Below are positions 9,478-21,708 of a DNA stretch of 64,000 nt, in pieces; the first letter of the stretch is position 1, and each line of letters begins with the position of its first letter. The stretch is from Mariannaea sp. PMI_226 (lineage: Eukaryota > Ascomycota > Sordariomycetes > Hypocreales > Nectriaceae), in contig JANFOG010000001.1 of the NCBI GenBank assembly GCA_024336345.1, positions 5,022,001 to 5,086,000 of the forward strand, written 5' to 3'. The position numbers were made by a program, and so were the translations under genes. Under the pieces are notes generated by a model, which saw only the letters and a list, made by a program, of their open reading frames with translations, made no database searches and had not been told where the DNA came from.

Positions 9478-12400
9478 ATGGATCCCGTCACCGTTTTAGG
9501 AGCCGGCGCTGCAGCTGTACAGCTCGCAGAGTTCGGAGCAAAAGGTCTCATTGGCATCATCAGACTTGCTAAAGACCTGCGGAACGTCCCAAATAGACTA
9601 AAAATACTTCTTACCGATGTAGAGAAAGCCTTACAGCGGATTGAGGCATTGCACGGTGCTCTACAGGACCCAGCCTCAACCATGGTCACTCAGCTCCAGG
9701 CTTCCCAAGTAGAAGCTCTCCGAGTCCTTGTCGCTGACGCCCATTCTACAATAGAGTGCGTCTACCAAAAGCTGCGACATATATCCGAGCCAAAAGTCCA
9801 AGCCAACCTTGGCTCGGTACGAAGGGCATGGCGCGCGATGGTATCGCTCAAGCTTGAGCAGGAGCTCGAGAAGAAGCTTGAAAAAATCCAGCGCATCAAC
9901 ACCGATCTTACACGCCAACTACAAGTTGCTACTATCGAAATGCAATCGGACCAAAGTGTACGGATCGCCGACATAACGAAGAGTACTGAGCTACTCAGAG
10001 AAGACATGAAACAACTCCGTATTGATGGAGATGTAGCCCATGAGGAGACTCGCACGCTTGTAACGAAGGTTTTGATAGAGAGTCAAGTCGCGACGAAGAC
10101 CAGCATAACAGAGCTGAGAGATGCTGTCGTAACACTTGCCCTGGGGAGGACAGATGCGCTTCAGCCAGATCATGTCACCACTGCTGCTGAGCTCTCACCG
10201 CTGGGAAGGGAGTATCTTGTCCGCGAAGTGTGCGAGGCCCTCGCTAAGCACCCAAGCGCGCTGAACAAGTGCTGTGACAATGGAGTGTCTTCAATATACA
10301 ACGCCGCTCGGTCCGTTGATTTGACAAGTACCTTCCACAGCAAGCCAGTAGACTGCAGCTGTAGGCTATCCCGGCGCCGCAGGTTTCGGAAATACGGATT
10401 TCTTGGCCTCAATTACGAAGAGCTGGTACCTCACTACCCGAGCTGTCCATTCACCAAAGTGGCTGAACAATCTTCGCGATACACTGTCTCAGTTCAACTG
10501 ATACCCGTACTTGAGAAGACTGTGGAATTCATGTTTGGAGCGTCATTTCAGGGAGGTGGCTTCTCCCTATCTCACTCCATTAGAGCTTTTGCGACTGTTA
10601 AGAGAGAATACTCGCCTCTCTTTAAGTTGTTCGATGACGTTCCCTCGTTGTGTGCGCGAAGATGCTACGGACCATTACAAAATGGCTGCCGTGATGAGTG
10701 CAGCTCCAGTATTTATGAAAAAAAAGTCGACAGATTTTTCCACTTCCATTGGGATATAGAATCTGTTAGAATCCAACTCCGCTTCCTGCCCCAGAGGCTG
10801 CTTTGTCTCGCCGCAGAAGGGAGCGCAGCCCTTACGGACAAGGACGAATGTGGAAGGACACTCCTTCACGTACAGACCCCCAAGGATGCAGGAGAGGAGA
10901 GCTATCCCATGATTGCTAACATGCCTATAGGAAGTCATGCAGCTTATTGGATACCTTGGACGTAGCTACGTTCAAGTATTGTCGGAGATTCGCGGCGTCC
11001 TAAACTGCTTAGGCCGGGTGAGCTTGGACCTCGGTGCAGTAGGCAGCATCGGAAGTAGTAGTCTGCACGAACTAGATGACATACTACTGAGAAGATATGA
11101 TCTTGAGAGGTCAGTATTACCCGTCTTCATGTCAGAGGAAGAAATATATGTACCATTGAGTCAATAACCCTCTATGATACAGGGAGGAATATGCGACCGC
11201 TCAAGATATGGCAGCCCAGTTCGCATTCCGTTTCATTAATAGATACCCTCTCAACTTCCCTCTATTTGAATATTTTGAGGGTTTTGATATGGGAAATGCT
11301 AGATATGAGATATACGACCCAGATTATGACTCGGATGAAGAGGGACTAATCCCAATCCACGAGAAGCTAAGAGCCTGGAAGTTCTACAAAGCTTACCCGA
11401 TACTCTTGGAGGGTAAGTAATCTTTTAGTGATCTCAACTCTGACGGTAACTGATGAGGTCTCTTATAGACCAAGGAGCTCTCGAATCTGCCATTTGGCGG
11501 CGAGATCTCATTAGTCTGAGGAAAGTTTTAAAATCAGGGGAAGTTGACAAGTCTAGGTGGTCCACTCGAAACTTGAGTCCACTTGATATGTCCCTGGGAT
11601 GGCTGCCTGGTTTGAGTGCACTTCTCGTCGCAGAGATACCTGACCAAGTGCCTGCAATAGGACTTGCATTGCTGCTAGATGAACTACCAGCTGCAAAAGT
11701 TCTCCTAAGCAAGGTGATCGACCCATCGGAATGTCGTATTCTGGAATGCGCTGTGAATTCCAGTGACGAAGCTCAGGTGCTTGTAATCGAAGAAATCACC
11801 AGGAGACGGTTGGAACTGCGAGCTTTGGCACTGGAGTGGCTCACATCAACCGACCAGCGCAAGCTGGAGGTGCACCCGAAGAAATCTCTAGACTCAAATG
11901 CTGCTGCAGTATACCAAAGATTGAGATCGAATGGAATTGATGTCCCCACTTCTTTGGATCCGCAGCGGTCGCTTTGGAAGATAATTGCGAGCGAAGTTGC
12001 GGGTGCAAGTCCATGCAGGGCCACAGCATTCTTTGAAAAGCTTGTTGCATCCGGGTTCGAAGATTTTGACGCACCTGACCATCTCTGTCATCAGGAAACC
12101 ACCCTAATGTGGTATTGCAAGAGAGCAAGGTGGAATTCGAATCAAAGAAAGCTAGATATTATTCTCTGGCTTCTCAAAAGAGGCGCAAAATGTTGGAACC
12201 GAGAAAACACGTGGGCACCAAGCATTCTGTTCTATGCTGCGCGTCTTAGAGGCTCTGCTATCTATTTTGAACACCATTCTTCTCAGAATTGCATATCGGA
12301 AATTACCAGGCTTGCTGCGGTTGTTGATGATCCGTTGCTCACCGACTCATGCGATTGCGCGTGTTCTAACCATGGATGTCTTGCCTCAAGAGCAATATTC

Positions 12401-12961
12401 GCTGGTGTTGAAATACCTTATCGAAGGTTCTGGTATTATATCTCCCAGCTGACGACACGAGCTGTTTTAGACGAGGATTTGTTGGAATGGCTTAACTCCT
12501 GTCACCTCGACCGTGCCCAAAGAGAAGTATTCTTGAACGACGCCGTGAGGCTAGAGGTGTTTGAGAGACTTGGGCTAGTCCACACTTGTTGCAGGGCGAA
12601 AATGGGATCAGAAAAGCAAGATGATGACAGCGAACTAGAGGAACCCAATACGGAGATGGAGGAGCACCTTGACCTCATTATAGAGGCTTTTGGACGTTTT
12701 CAATCACTCTCTACAGGCCCAGAATCAGATCTCCTGACCCAATGGTGGCGGAAGCTTGATTCGATTCTTCCAGACTTGGAACCGGAAGCCCGTTGCAACT
12801 ATCACGATAGGTCATGGAATGGTTCTGAAGATTCTACTGATCTGCAGGTAAGCCGGGTTGAGTTAGAAGAGAAGGCGTTATTAGCAAGTGGCTACGGTGG
12901 TATGGACTTTACTGAGGTGATAAAGTTGCATTTCAGAGAGTATCTATCTAGTGTAAAGTAA
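9478..12961 (+). CDS. Helo/STAND-N-like protein with ankyrin-like region, no NACHT
   Basis: Exons 9478-10869, 10931-11109, 11183-11412 and 11469-12961, all in phase, encode 1097 aa. Residues 1-120 (MDPVTVLGAGAAAVQLAEFG onward) look like the N-terminal helical domain of fungal STAND proteins (Helo_like/SesA type). Residues 100-230 are helical and coiled-coil-like (KLEQELEKKLEKIQ). The middle contains Cys-rich and basic segments, then GSAALTDKDECGRTLLHEV, which has the look of an ankyrin repeat. The C-terminal 490 residues are diverged with weak repeat character. No Walker A motif is visible, so it is not a complete STAND receptor. A role in allorecognition or programmed death signalling is inferred from the N-terminal domain only. 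The ATG at 9478 is preferred to upstream codons because the domain begins there. Confidence 0.75.
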
Positions 12962-13233
12962 TGATACTCCCTGTACATTATAGCGGGTGTTCTGGTATTA
13001 CTCGCTCAAGAGGTACAGGACGTCATAATCGCGTTGGGTTGTAGAACTCCTCCGGTTGAATGAGATGACATGCGTCTGAGTGAGGACCATGAGATAAAGT
13101 CATTGCTGCCCTGGCTGTTTTCGGCAAAAGTTGGGCTTTGTGCCCTCCACAATCTGTCCCTTCAACGCATTTGGAGCGGGAGCGTCAACCAACTTAGACT
13201 TGAGCTCGGTCCTTGGTGGCGGCGCGTCAACTT
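12962..13233 (-). pseudogene. out-of-frame continuation of the RS-rich minus-strand ORF
   Basis: Past the stop of the frame ending at 13234, a different minus-strand frame stays open from about 13275 to 13099 (KPRLVARDNSQRIEV, then PAPNALKGQIVEG). It could be the shifted continuation of the RS-rich ORF. It carries no recognised domain. Confidence 0.3.
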
Positions 13234-13716
13234 CTATTCGCTGAGAGTTGTCACGAGCCACCAGCCTTGGCTTGCCAGGGGGACCTTTCTTGGGGTTAGA
13301 GACGGGGCGACCGGCTTGGTTCGGCTCGGGGTTGCGGCTTGGCCCTCTCCTTTGATCTCTATCGTAGGAGCTTGACCACAGGCTTCGGCTTCGACTTCGG
13401 GCCGTCTACGCCTCCCATAGTAGGAGGTTGGCAGAGGGCTAGGGCTCCGGGCTCTTCTAGGGCCCCCTTGGTGGGACCTGGAGAGAGGGCTGCGACTTCG
13501 GACACGTCTATGGGGCGACTCTCGGTGACCGTCGTGACGATGGTCGCATCGGTGATCCCTTGGACGGCCGCCTCTGCGACGGGAGGAATCGCCTTGGCTG
13601 CCTCGTGGTGGCCGGGCATTACTACCCTCGTTGTTGTTATTGCTGCTGCTAGGGAGTTGCTGAGATGACGGAGAGGTTAGATTGACAGGCACAGGGGCAG
13701 TTAGCTCGAAAGTCAT
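13234..13716 (-). pseudogene. RS-rich ORF fragment (member C, probably truncated)
   Basis: Minus-strand open frame of about 160 residues. It begins with a Ser/Asn-rich segment (SSSNNNNEG), followed by a strongly Arg/Ser/His-rich part (RRVRSRSPLSRSHQGG, ARSPSPLPTSYYGRRRRP). The composition matches the N-terminal regions of the genes at 40066 and 50675. The core domain is absent, and the frame appears to shift near 13275. I read it as a truncated relative of the family, or an independent disordered protein with an unrecognised intron. Confidence 0.4.
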
Positions 13717-13734
13717 GAACAAACATAGGCACAT

Positions 13735-14318
13735 TTAGAAGACAGAAATTACTCAAAGTGCCACTTCTTTTCAGATCCTTTAGTACATCTAGCTAACGCA
13801 AGCTCTCATATTCATACTAAATGTGTACACAGGGTGGCTGAGCATTCTTGCCTCTGTCGTGGGCGATGGTTCGCATATCTGGGAAAATTGAGTATGAGGA
13901 CCATGAGAACAAGGCAAGTATAGTAAAATCAGGGCGAATATAAATTTACATAGTGGCGGCAATAGACCACGATAAGTACAGACAATAATGGAACCAACAC
14001 TATGTCGTGCTAACTTACATAGCCAATTATGAACGTAAGTGAGAGCTGGCCTCTGTGGATGGTACAACAAAGCAAATAACCAATGGAACCCCCCAGAGTA
14101 ATTTTAATGTTTCTTCTTTTATACTTGGAAATATTCTAATGCAATTAAAATATGGAGAGCTATATGGACTTTGCAATAAAAATAGCAGAAAAATATAATA
14201 CAAATGCCAAGTCTTGTGATATCGCCTCTTTCGATGGCCGCGGAGCAAGTTACTTACCTTCCACTTGCCTCCAAATCTTCTGGGTATATCTAGCTTATAA
14301 AAACCCTTTTGTATTCAT
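13735..14318. other. intergenic, no gene seen
   Basis: AT-rich spacer with only short frames. It lies between the RS-rich fragment and the 3' end of the minus-strand membrane protein gene. Confidence 0.5.
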
Positions 14319-16571
14319 CTAGCTGGTGTACACGGGGTGAGGTGAGGATAGAGGCTGTCCCTGAAACTCAGTGTAAGGCCGTCTACTATATGGTTGTCTC
14401 CCGTCCAGCATCGCTGACTCCTGCGCAGGCCACCGATTTGCACTTCGATTGAGCCACCACGGTCGCCATGGTTCTGGACATGACCACCCCGTGTCTTCGG
14501 GATCATTATCTTCCCATACGCGGTTGTAGGCTATGCGCATGCTCGCCCCCCACCGAGGCCACGGGTTTGTACTCGGCTCAATATGCCAGTGCAGTGCAAA
14601 AAGCCCAAACCCCACGAAAAGGAAGCAGACCCACGGGGCGATGAAGGATATGATTTGAGTCTGCGTGATTGCTGCCGAGAGAGCAACTGGTGTCATCAAC
14701 TGTCCCTGTTCATATGTTGATTAGCACCAAGGATTCTTTGTGTATTAGACCAATGCATAAACATACAAACGTGATGTTGAAGGGCTGTATGGAGCTAAAG
14801 AAGCCGGCTTGAAACCCCGTGTCGCGTTTTAGCTGTGCATAACACATTAACATTATTATTATTCAGCGGTATTTGTTTTTAGATTGTTAGAGAAAAAGTC
14901 AAGTATTTCCATGGAATAGTAAGAAAAAGGTGACAATGCAATAACGAGATGCCTCGTGACTTGCTCAATGAACGTACTTTCTTTCCAAATTGAATACATC
15001 GGTCTTTCAAATCGTGAAAGTCATTAAGGACCTCCTCGAGATCTTTTATCTTGTTGACTAATTGTCTGAACGTGGACTGGATCCGATGGCTCGTGGGAAA
15101 ATAGGCCCAGCCATCATCCCGAAAGGCGTTCCACGAGGCGATGATAGCGCGAAGCATGTGTATGAGAAGCTCCAAAAGCTTGTCAGTCTCTCCAAACCAG
15201 GCATGATCTTTTTGTATGTGTTGCATTGCTCTAAGGACGGAATCGTATGAAACTGGCATGAGTTCAACCATGGTGCGGGGTGTGTCGACCTGAATGCAAA
15301 ATCAGTCTACCCTGCTAAGAGTGACAGCCAGCCTGAACCCAAGTGGCTTTCATGTCTTACATGAATCAATATTTGTTTTTGGATAATGAATAATGTATAT
15401 GCCCATTCTTCATGTATTTGATTGAAGCGCTTCAGTAGGACCCCAAGAAAGTAATCGCAAACATGTGGCCACTCTTTGCCGGCTTCCACCTCGCCAATGG
15501 TTGAAGGGTCCCATTTCACAGAATGTTCTTCGGACTGTTCGTCATCATCATCTTCAGTGTAGAAATCGACAGTGTCTTGGTTTTCAGGATCTTTATTATA
15601 ATAGTACGTGTCACCTAGAAAAATCGATGTCCAGACAGATTTGTTAAAGCCATACAATGCAAAGGAATGGCGAGTCTCATAGAGAATAGCTTGCTGTTCT
15701 GTACACAGGAAGGACAGTTTCCGGGATTTTCTCCAAGGCTTGCCGTCTGTTGTCTTCCGGGGATCGTCGTTTGGAGCCACTTCCAGGTCGACGATGCGCA
15801 GTACAAATGACGACAGGTGGAACGCCAAGGAAAAAATTCGGCCTCCAGTCTACACTCAACAATTTCTGTTAGAAGTCTGTATTCAGTTGGAAGATGAAGC
15901 TACTGACTCCGATGTCGAATCGAATGGAATTCTGATTCATCTCATCTTTGATATGCTTCCAGAAGAAATCTCTGAGCACGGAACGCTCTGTTGGCTTTAA
16001 ATTTAAGATGAGAACGCCAATTGATTCTGAGGTTGGATGAAAAAGATGTCTGCGTTTCCTCAGTATCTAGAGCAAAAACAACTTCTCATCTTAAGGGAAA
16101 AGATGTATTTGACTCACAATCTTCTGATGCATGCATCTGGCTCTGTCTCATTACCGAAGCGCTGGGGGTTGTAAGTTAGCGTTGCGGTCCTAGTTAAGCC
16201 AGCACTCAGATACCATCCTTTACCTTTTGTTTGAGAACATCGTTGACTTTCTGAGTTGAAATTACACCATTGTAACTTCGAGGCTGGTTTTTGTTGCTAT
16301 CGTGGAACCAGAGGCTCGACTCTCTCGAGTTTCCAAACTGCCCTGCCCGCATGTCAACTAAAGCAGCGTCTATGCCAACAGCAAAGAACCTCTCAAGTTG
16401 ATAATAGGTTCTGGGAGAATGAACTGGTATATCAAGGAGGAGGTTCAACGGGGTGTCTTCCGCACCCTCCAGCAAGACTTGTTCTGCCCAGGGCTCATTC
16501 TCACTATCGAGACCAAATGTGCTTCGCTCCCAGTCAAAGGATTGCCTTGGGTCGAGGGTTCCTTGCGCCAT
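14319..16571 (-). pseudogene. fungal multi-exon protein with C-terminal membrane segment, apparent frameshift
   Basis: Minus-strand exons 16571-16118, 16058-15908, 15849-15361, 15289-14978, 14832-14767 and 14705-14319 join in phase, except for one break near 16213. There the frame ...KQKVKD must shift by one base to reach WYLSAGLTRTATLTYNPQRF. The product would be about 620 aa. Recognisable parts are that TATLTYNPQRFG stretch, RRHLFHPTSESIGVL, FSLAFHLSSFVLR, a helical region of about 100 residues, and a C-terminal hydrophobic segment (PVALSAAITQ, then FIAPWVCFLFVGFGLFALHW). The layout recalls fungal CorA-like membrane proteins, but I am not sure of the family. The start is uncertain: the same frame is open up to 16817. 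The shift may be real inactivation or a sequence error. Confidence 0.6.
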
Positions 16572-16676
16572 TCTTGTCGGAATGGAATGCCTTATGGAGC
16601 AGTAGCTTAAAGTTGTAAATTTGACGGAAGAAGCTTCTAATGAATGAGCTTTTTCGGCGGTTAATTTCGGCAATGA

Positions 16677-17058
16677 TTGCTCCTCCAGACCCGATGTTTG
16701 ACATATTATCGCAACGGGCTGAGGCCCGAAGTCACAGGCATGTCGGTTGACCACGTCATGACAGCCATCCACCATCCACCCAAGCTTCGTTGGTTGATGA
16801 TTGGCGATGCTTCGCACAGCCTGGGATCACATGAAGGTGCGCATGTCAGGCAAAAATATGTGCAGCTGCCCAATGTCAGTGTGGCCAAGCTCACACCGAG
16901 CGAGGCAAACGAATAAAGGGCATTCTTGTGTAAACAGGAGAAGCAAGACTTGGATGCCTGGACGCCTTTTCTCAAGCAGATGAAGAAGATGGGTGATGAA
17001 TACTTGGTGTTTTCAAAGACGACACCTGCGCGACTCAGCCCATATGCAGTGTAAGTGT
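16677..17058 (+). pseudogene. possible decayed exon pair of unknown gene
   Basis: A plus-strand frame carries KLRWLMIGDASHSLGSHEG, faintly like the GDAxH segment of FAD monooxygenases. After an intron-like TGTAAACAG, a second frame reads QDLDAWTPFLKQMKKMGDEY and ends at a TAA near 17057. No start or upstream domain can be found and the region overlaps the 5' part of the minus-strand gene. It is either a small remnant or chance. Confidence 0.2.
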
Positions 17059-19680
17059 CGGGACGGAATATTATATACAGTACTCATTCCGTAGTTGGGC
17101 TCACAGGTTCGGCCACCACCGGGTATCACCACGTGTCTAGAGACGATAAATTTGCCTGCCTCCATTATACATGAAAAAAGATGAGGGTTACATCACAAAA
17201 GACCCCAAAAGGGCTGGGTAAAATAATGATTGAAATGACCACTTCTATCATCGAGAATCCCTGCTGAATTTACATCACACACCACCACCACCACCACAGA
17301 TGATAGTAATAGTAGTAAGTAGTAATACTTTTACACTAGCCGGTCTAAGTACTTAGATCTCTGGTACCTCTACACTACATGATGACTGGGGAAAAAACCT
17401 AAGTGCTAGGAGTAAAAACCCAATGCTTTTACCACTCCATCAACGTCTCGCGCTCTCCTCCTCCCCCACTGCCTCAACTTGCCTACGCCCGCTTAGGCGA
17501 GCCTTGCCCCAGGAACGTCTTCTCGCGCGTGGATTTTGCGACAGCATTGATTACAGTCCGTAAACCACGAAAACCTGGGGCCGCCTGGTCCGCTGGAGTC
17601 GCCATTTTTTTTCTAGTCCCAGCTTTTACACCCTCCAACCAAAAACACAACAACATAAATGTTAACAACATAGAGCCTCACCAGTAAGCCTCTCTGCATG
17701 GCCGGGTTCACTCCCGCACCACTAATAACAAATACCAATTTGGGTGTCGAATCGTCAGACCTTAGTTGCTGGGCGCAGTGAAACGACAGAAAACGAATAC
17801 ACTTATATCGCAAAATCACAAGGGCCAACGTCGTGTATTTCCAAGTTTTGTAAGTGTGACTTAGATTTGACTTTCGTAATTGGACAATATACACATCGTG
17901 GTGTTTGACAATTTGGACATGGATCCAGTCTCATCGACATACCAGAGCGACCGCACACGCACTTTGGAGAGGGTCAGTGATTCGTTATTTCATTTGACCA
18001 AAAGAGACCACTACTCACACAAGTCCACAATGCAATCAATTTCTTTTTGGGACCGTAAGCAGATGGTTCCGTCTGTCCACAGTCAAGGGAAGAGCCATGA
18101 TCAGAAGGAGCTCGCTCTGCAATCTGACCTTCATTTAACGTACAGCCTACATTGCAGTTCTTCGCAATACTGATCGAAGGTATGCTGTTCTCGCGTCTGA
18201 AATTTTCTGGGTTTCTAATGTTAGCCATTGCAAACTAGGGAGAAGACTTAACTGTGAACCAACGACGAACATGAACATCACAAGCCAATAGAAGCTTATT
18301 TAAGAAAAGTATGAAGCGACAGGTATTCTGGGATTTTTTTGCTTGGGTTGCACCGAGCTCATGGGTTCTTATGTCTGCCGTAACTTGGGAATGCAGTACC
18401 AAGCATGCTTGCAGTATCCCAAGCAACCAACCGACCAAAAATGACATTGAGATTACGGAGCACGGCACGTCGTCATACCTAATCATCCTGTTCCACCTTG
18501 CACGCATCGGCATGCTGCAACTGACATGGTATGCCCAGATCTCATTCGCTGTCGCTTAGCGAGGCGAGAACATGTGTAGCAAGCTGAGGCGTTAGGGCCA
18601 TCATTTTGGTGTCATCCCTGAAAAAAAAGAAATGGTAAGCTGAGCTAAGGAAATGAGCCTCCTGCTACTACTGTGTATATATCTTAGTTTTAGCCAATAA
18701 CAGCCAATTTTCCCTCCAGTCGTCAATTCTTATCAAGAGGGGCGGTACATAAATGAAACGCTGCCAGGAACTAGAAACCACTGTGATGATTTTCAGATTT
18801 ATTGAGGAGGCTCTCGACTTCAACTGAGCCATGTTTGATCGAAGCTACCATTACCCGCCATAAGAGGTCAGTGCCAGTGTGAGCTACCTAATAATGCAAG
18901 ACGGGACATCGAACTTGGCGAACTATCCAAGAGAACTGGCGAGACCTGAATGGGTTGCTTAGAAAGAGAATATAGTAGATGGGGTGAGTATGTTGACCCA
19001 GAAGAGGGTGAAAAAGGGACGTAAGTCGCCAAAGGCCAGTCGAATACTGGTAAGTAGAAATACATCAAACTTTCCGGAGAAGCACGTAGGATAAAAAAAT
19101 ACAATATAATTACTATTCACAATCATATGGGGGGAGAAGCTCTACATCCCTGGTCGGTAGTGTGTGAGTGTGTGGAATAAGTGTATGGCGAAAAACGCCT
19201 GCTTGGGAGACTGACGGGATGGTAAATATAGCCCGAAGTATAAAAAGGACATGGTAGTATAGCATAGCTTTACCTCGGCGATAGATATGTCAATAAGTTG
19301 CATTTATTTACATCTCTACCAAATATATATCGTGATATAAGCTGCGATTGTATAAGACGTAGCTTGGGGTGGCTCAGTGAACGCAATTGACCGACCTTCT
19401 CAGCAAACAAGGTACAATTCTCCTTACAACGAACCATGGACATGAGGAAACGCACAATGGACTTAATTATCTCTTAGGTGAGGAGCTTGCTCATCCATCG
19501 TCTCATTTTGCCGACGTGGGTCGCCACCCCAGATCACTGAATCCGATCGGATTTCAAAGACCCCACTTCCATCAATGCTGTCGGTTATTAATAAGACAGT
19601 CAGGCTGACACTGTCCAACACATTGGTCACCATTCGACGGTGTTATAAGTTTCACAAATCATCAATACATTTTATCTTTC
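17059..19680. other. gene-poor stretch, 2.6 kb
   Basis: No supported gene. Open frames are short and without recognisable sequence. Near 17280-17300 there is a CAC repeat, near 17310 an AGTAGT stretch, and a TATAAAAAGG element at about 19239. The last element is about 440 bp before the MFS start and is not clearly its TATA box. Confidence 0.5.
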
Positions 19681-21468
19681 ATGGCAGAAGCCATCAGCTT
19701 GTCGCATGGCAATGCGAGCGATGCCAGCGATGTGCAGCATAATACCAGACCAAGACCAGCACAAACTGCTACTGTCATGGTATCGCTGTGCGCATGTGTC
19801 TTCCTGTCTGCTCTTGAGGTCACCATTGTATCAACTGCCTTGCCCACCATTGCAGCTCATTTTGCCTCCGACTCGGGCTACACCTGGATCGGCACATCCT
19901 ACGTCCTCGCACACACAGCGAGCACGCCATCATGGGGGAAGATTTCCGACATATGGGGAAGAAAACCCATCATCCTGGTCGCCAATGTCATCTTCTTCTC
20001 GGGGAGCTTGGCGTGCGCTCTCGTGGGTAACTTCACTGCATTCATCGCTGGGAGGGCTGTCCAGGGGGTTGGCGCTGCCGGGATGCAGACAATGGTCAAC
20101 ATTTGCATAAGTGACTTATTCTCCCAGAGAGATCGTGGGCTCTATTATGGATTGACATCCATCGTCTGGGCCGTCGCTTCCGGAGTCGGACCAATAATGG
20201 GAGGTGCTTTCACATCGGGACTGAGGTAAGCCGCTTTGCTTCCCTTTGTTCTGATCCACAGCTCATTATATCTTATCTTAGTTGGCGGTGGTGTTTCTGG
20301 ATAAATCGTAAGTACTTCCGAAAAGAGAACCAAAATTGCTGCTCACATGGTTTCTAGTTCCAGTTACAGCCGCAGTCTTCGTTCTGCTCGTCCTCACGTT
20401 AAAGCTCCCATCTCCTCATACGCCAGTCTGGGCAGGTCTCAAAGTCATCGACTGGTCAGGCAGCTTCCTCATCATCGGTGGCACCTTGATGCTGCTCCTC
20501 GGTTTGTACCTAGGTGGTGTCTACGAGCCGTGGAACTCGGCCCCCGTCGTGTCTCTAGTGGTATTTGGAGTCATCACGGGTGCCCTTTTTGTGCTCAACG
20601 AATGGAAATTGGCGGAGTACCCGGTGATCCCGGTGCACCTTTTCCGGTCCTTGTCGTCGGCCGCAGCATACTGCGTTTGCTTCTTTCACGCTTTTGTTTT
20701 CATGGGCGTCGCATACTACCTCCCTCTGTACTTTCAAGCCGTTCTCCTGGCAAGTCCTCTGAAATCTGGGGTCTATCTCTTGCCCTTTATCCTGTCAATT
20801 ACTCTGATTGCTGCTGCGACCGGAGCCTATATCCAATTGACAGGCAAGTATCTAGGAGCGGTGCACGTCGGTTTAGCCATCATGACTCTGGGCACCGCGC
20901 TCTTGGTCAACCTGAGTTTGGACATGAATTGGGCAAGGATGGTAGGCTTCCAGCTCGTGAGTGGTATTGGGGTTGGTATGAACTTTGAAGGTCCTCTGCT
21001 GGCAGTACAGACAGTTGTGCCATCTGAGGACGTGGCCGCTGCCACCACGGCAATGAGCTTTGTGCGGACTATTGCTACTGCCATTTCGGTTGTGATCGGT
21101 GGAGTACTTTTTCAAAACGAATTCAAGAAGCAGACGCAGATCCTTATCGATCACTTGGGGCCTGACCTTGCGAGACTTTTCAACGGAGCGAGCGCGTCGG
21201 CACACGTCAATATTATCAAGACATTGCCCCCCGAGGCGCAGCTTGTGGTGAGAAATGCATTCTTTGAGACACTCAAGAAAATGTGGATTATGGTAGGTTG
21301 TGCCCCCCGGCAGTTTTCCTCCAGATTTCGAATTAACGCTTTCAGTATGCGGCTGTTTCTGGCCTGGGACTCTTGCTTGGTTTCTTTATCAGAGCGCACC
21401 ACTTGAGCAATGAGCATCAGGGTGCGAGGCTAGGATTGAGGCAGAGAGAGGCTGAGAGTGATAGATAG
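19681..21468 (+). CDS. MFS drug efflux transporter, DHA14 type
   Basis: Exons 19681-20225, 20282-20307 (a 26-nt micro-exon), 20358-21292 and 21346-21468 give 542 aa with every phase correct. The protein has the hydrophobic pattern of a 14-helix DHA2/DHA14 proton antiporter at the plasma membrane. Signatures are ALEVTIVSTALPTIAAHF in the first helix, the GKISDIWGRKP loop between helices 2 and 3, GRAVQGVGAAG in helix 5, and SWRWCFWINLPV, which is created only by splicing through the micro-exon. The family exports toxic compounds and secondary metabolites; the substrate is unknown. No biosynthetic gene cluster is visible beside it. An ACS-family transporter starts 240 bp downstream on the same strand. 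Confidence 0.92.
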
Positions 21469-21537
21469 CGTACTGGTCTCAGATGGTGGGTCTACCTGCG
21501 AGTGACCCCCGGTCTCACTACTACTCCTCACACTGCA

Positions 21538-21562
21538 CACTTCACGCTTCACGCTTCACGCT
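21538..21562 (+). repeat. CTTCACG heptanucleotide repeat
   Basis: Three to four head-to-tail copies of a 7-base unit (CTTCACG) lie in the short spacer between the two MFS genes. The spacer is pyrimidine-rich and may act as terminator/promoter DNA for the flanking genes. Confidence 0.5.
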
Positions 21563-21708
21563 TTGCACCTCATACTTTGCACCTCACACCTAGTTGCATG
21601 ATACATGATCCACTGATGCCGCACCTCCTCCCTGTTGATCCCGCTGAGCACCTTCAGATATTTTTCAGTGTAATTTTGACTTGATGAAACTTTTATCTTG
21701 TGATCGAA

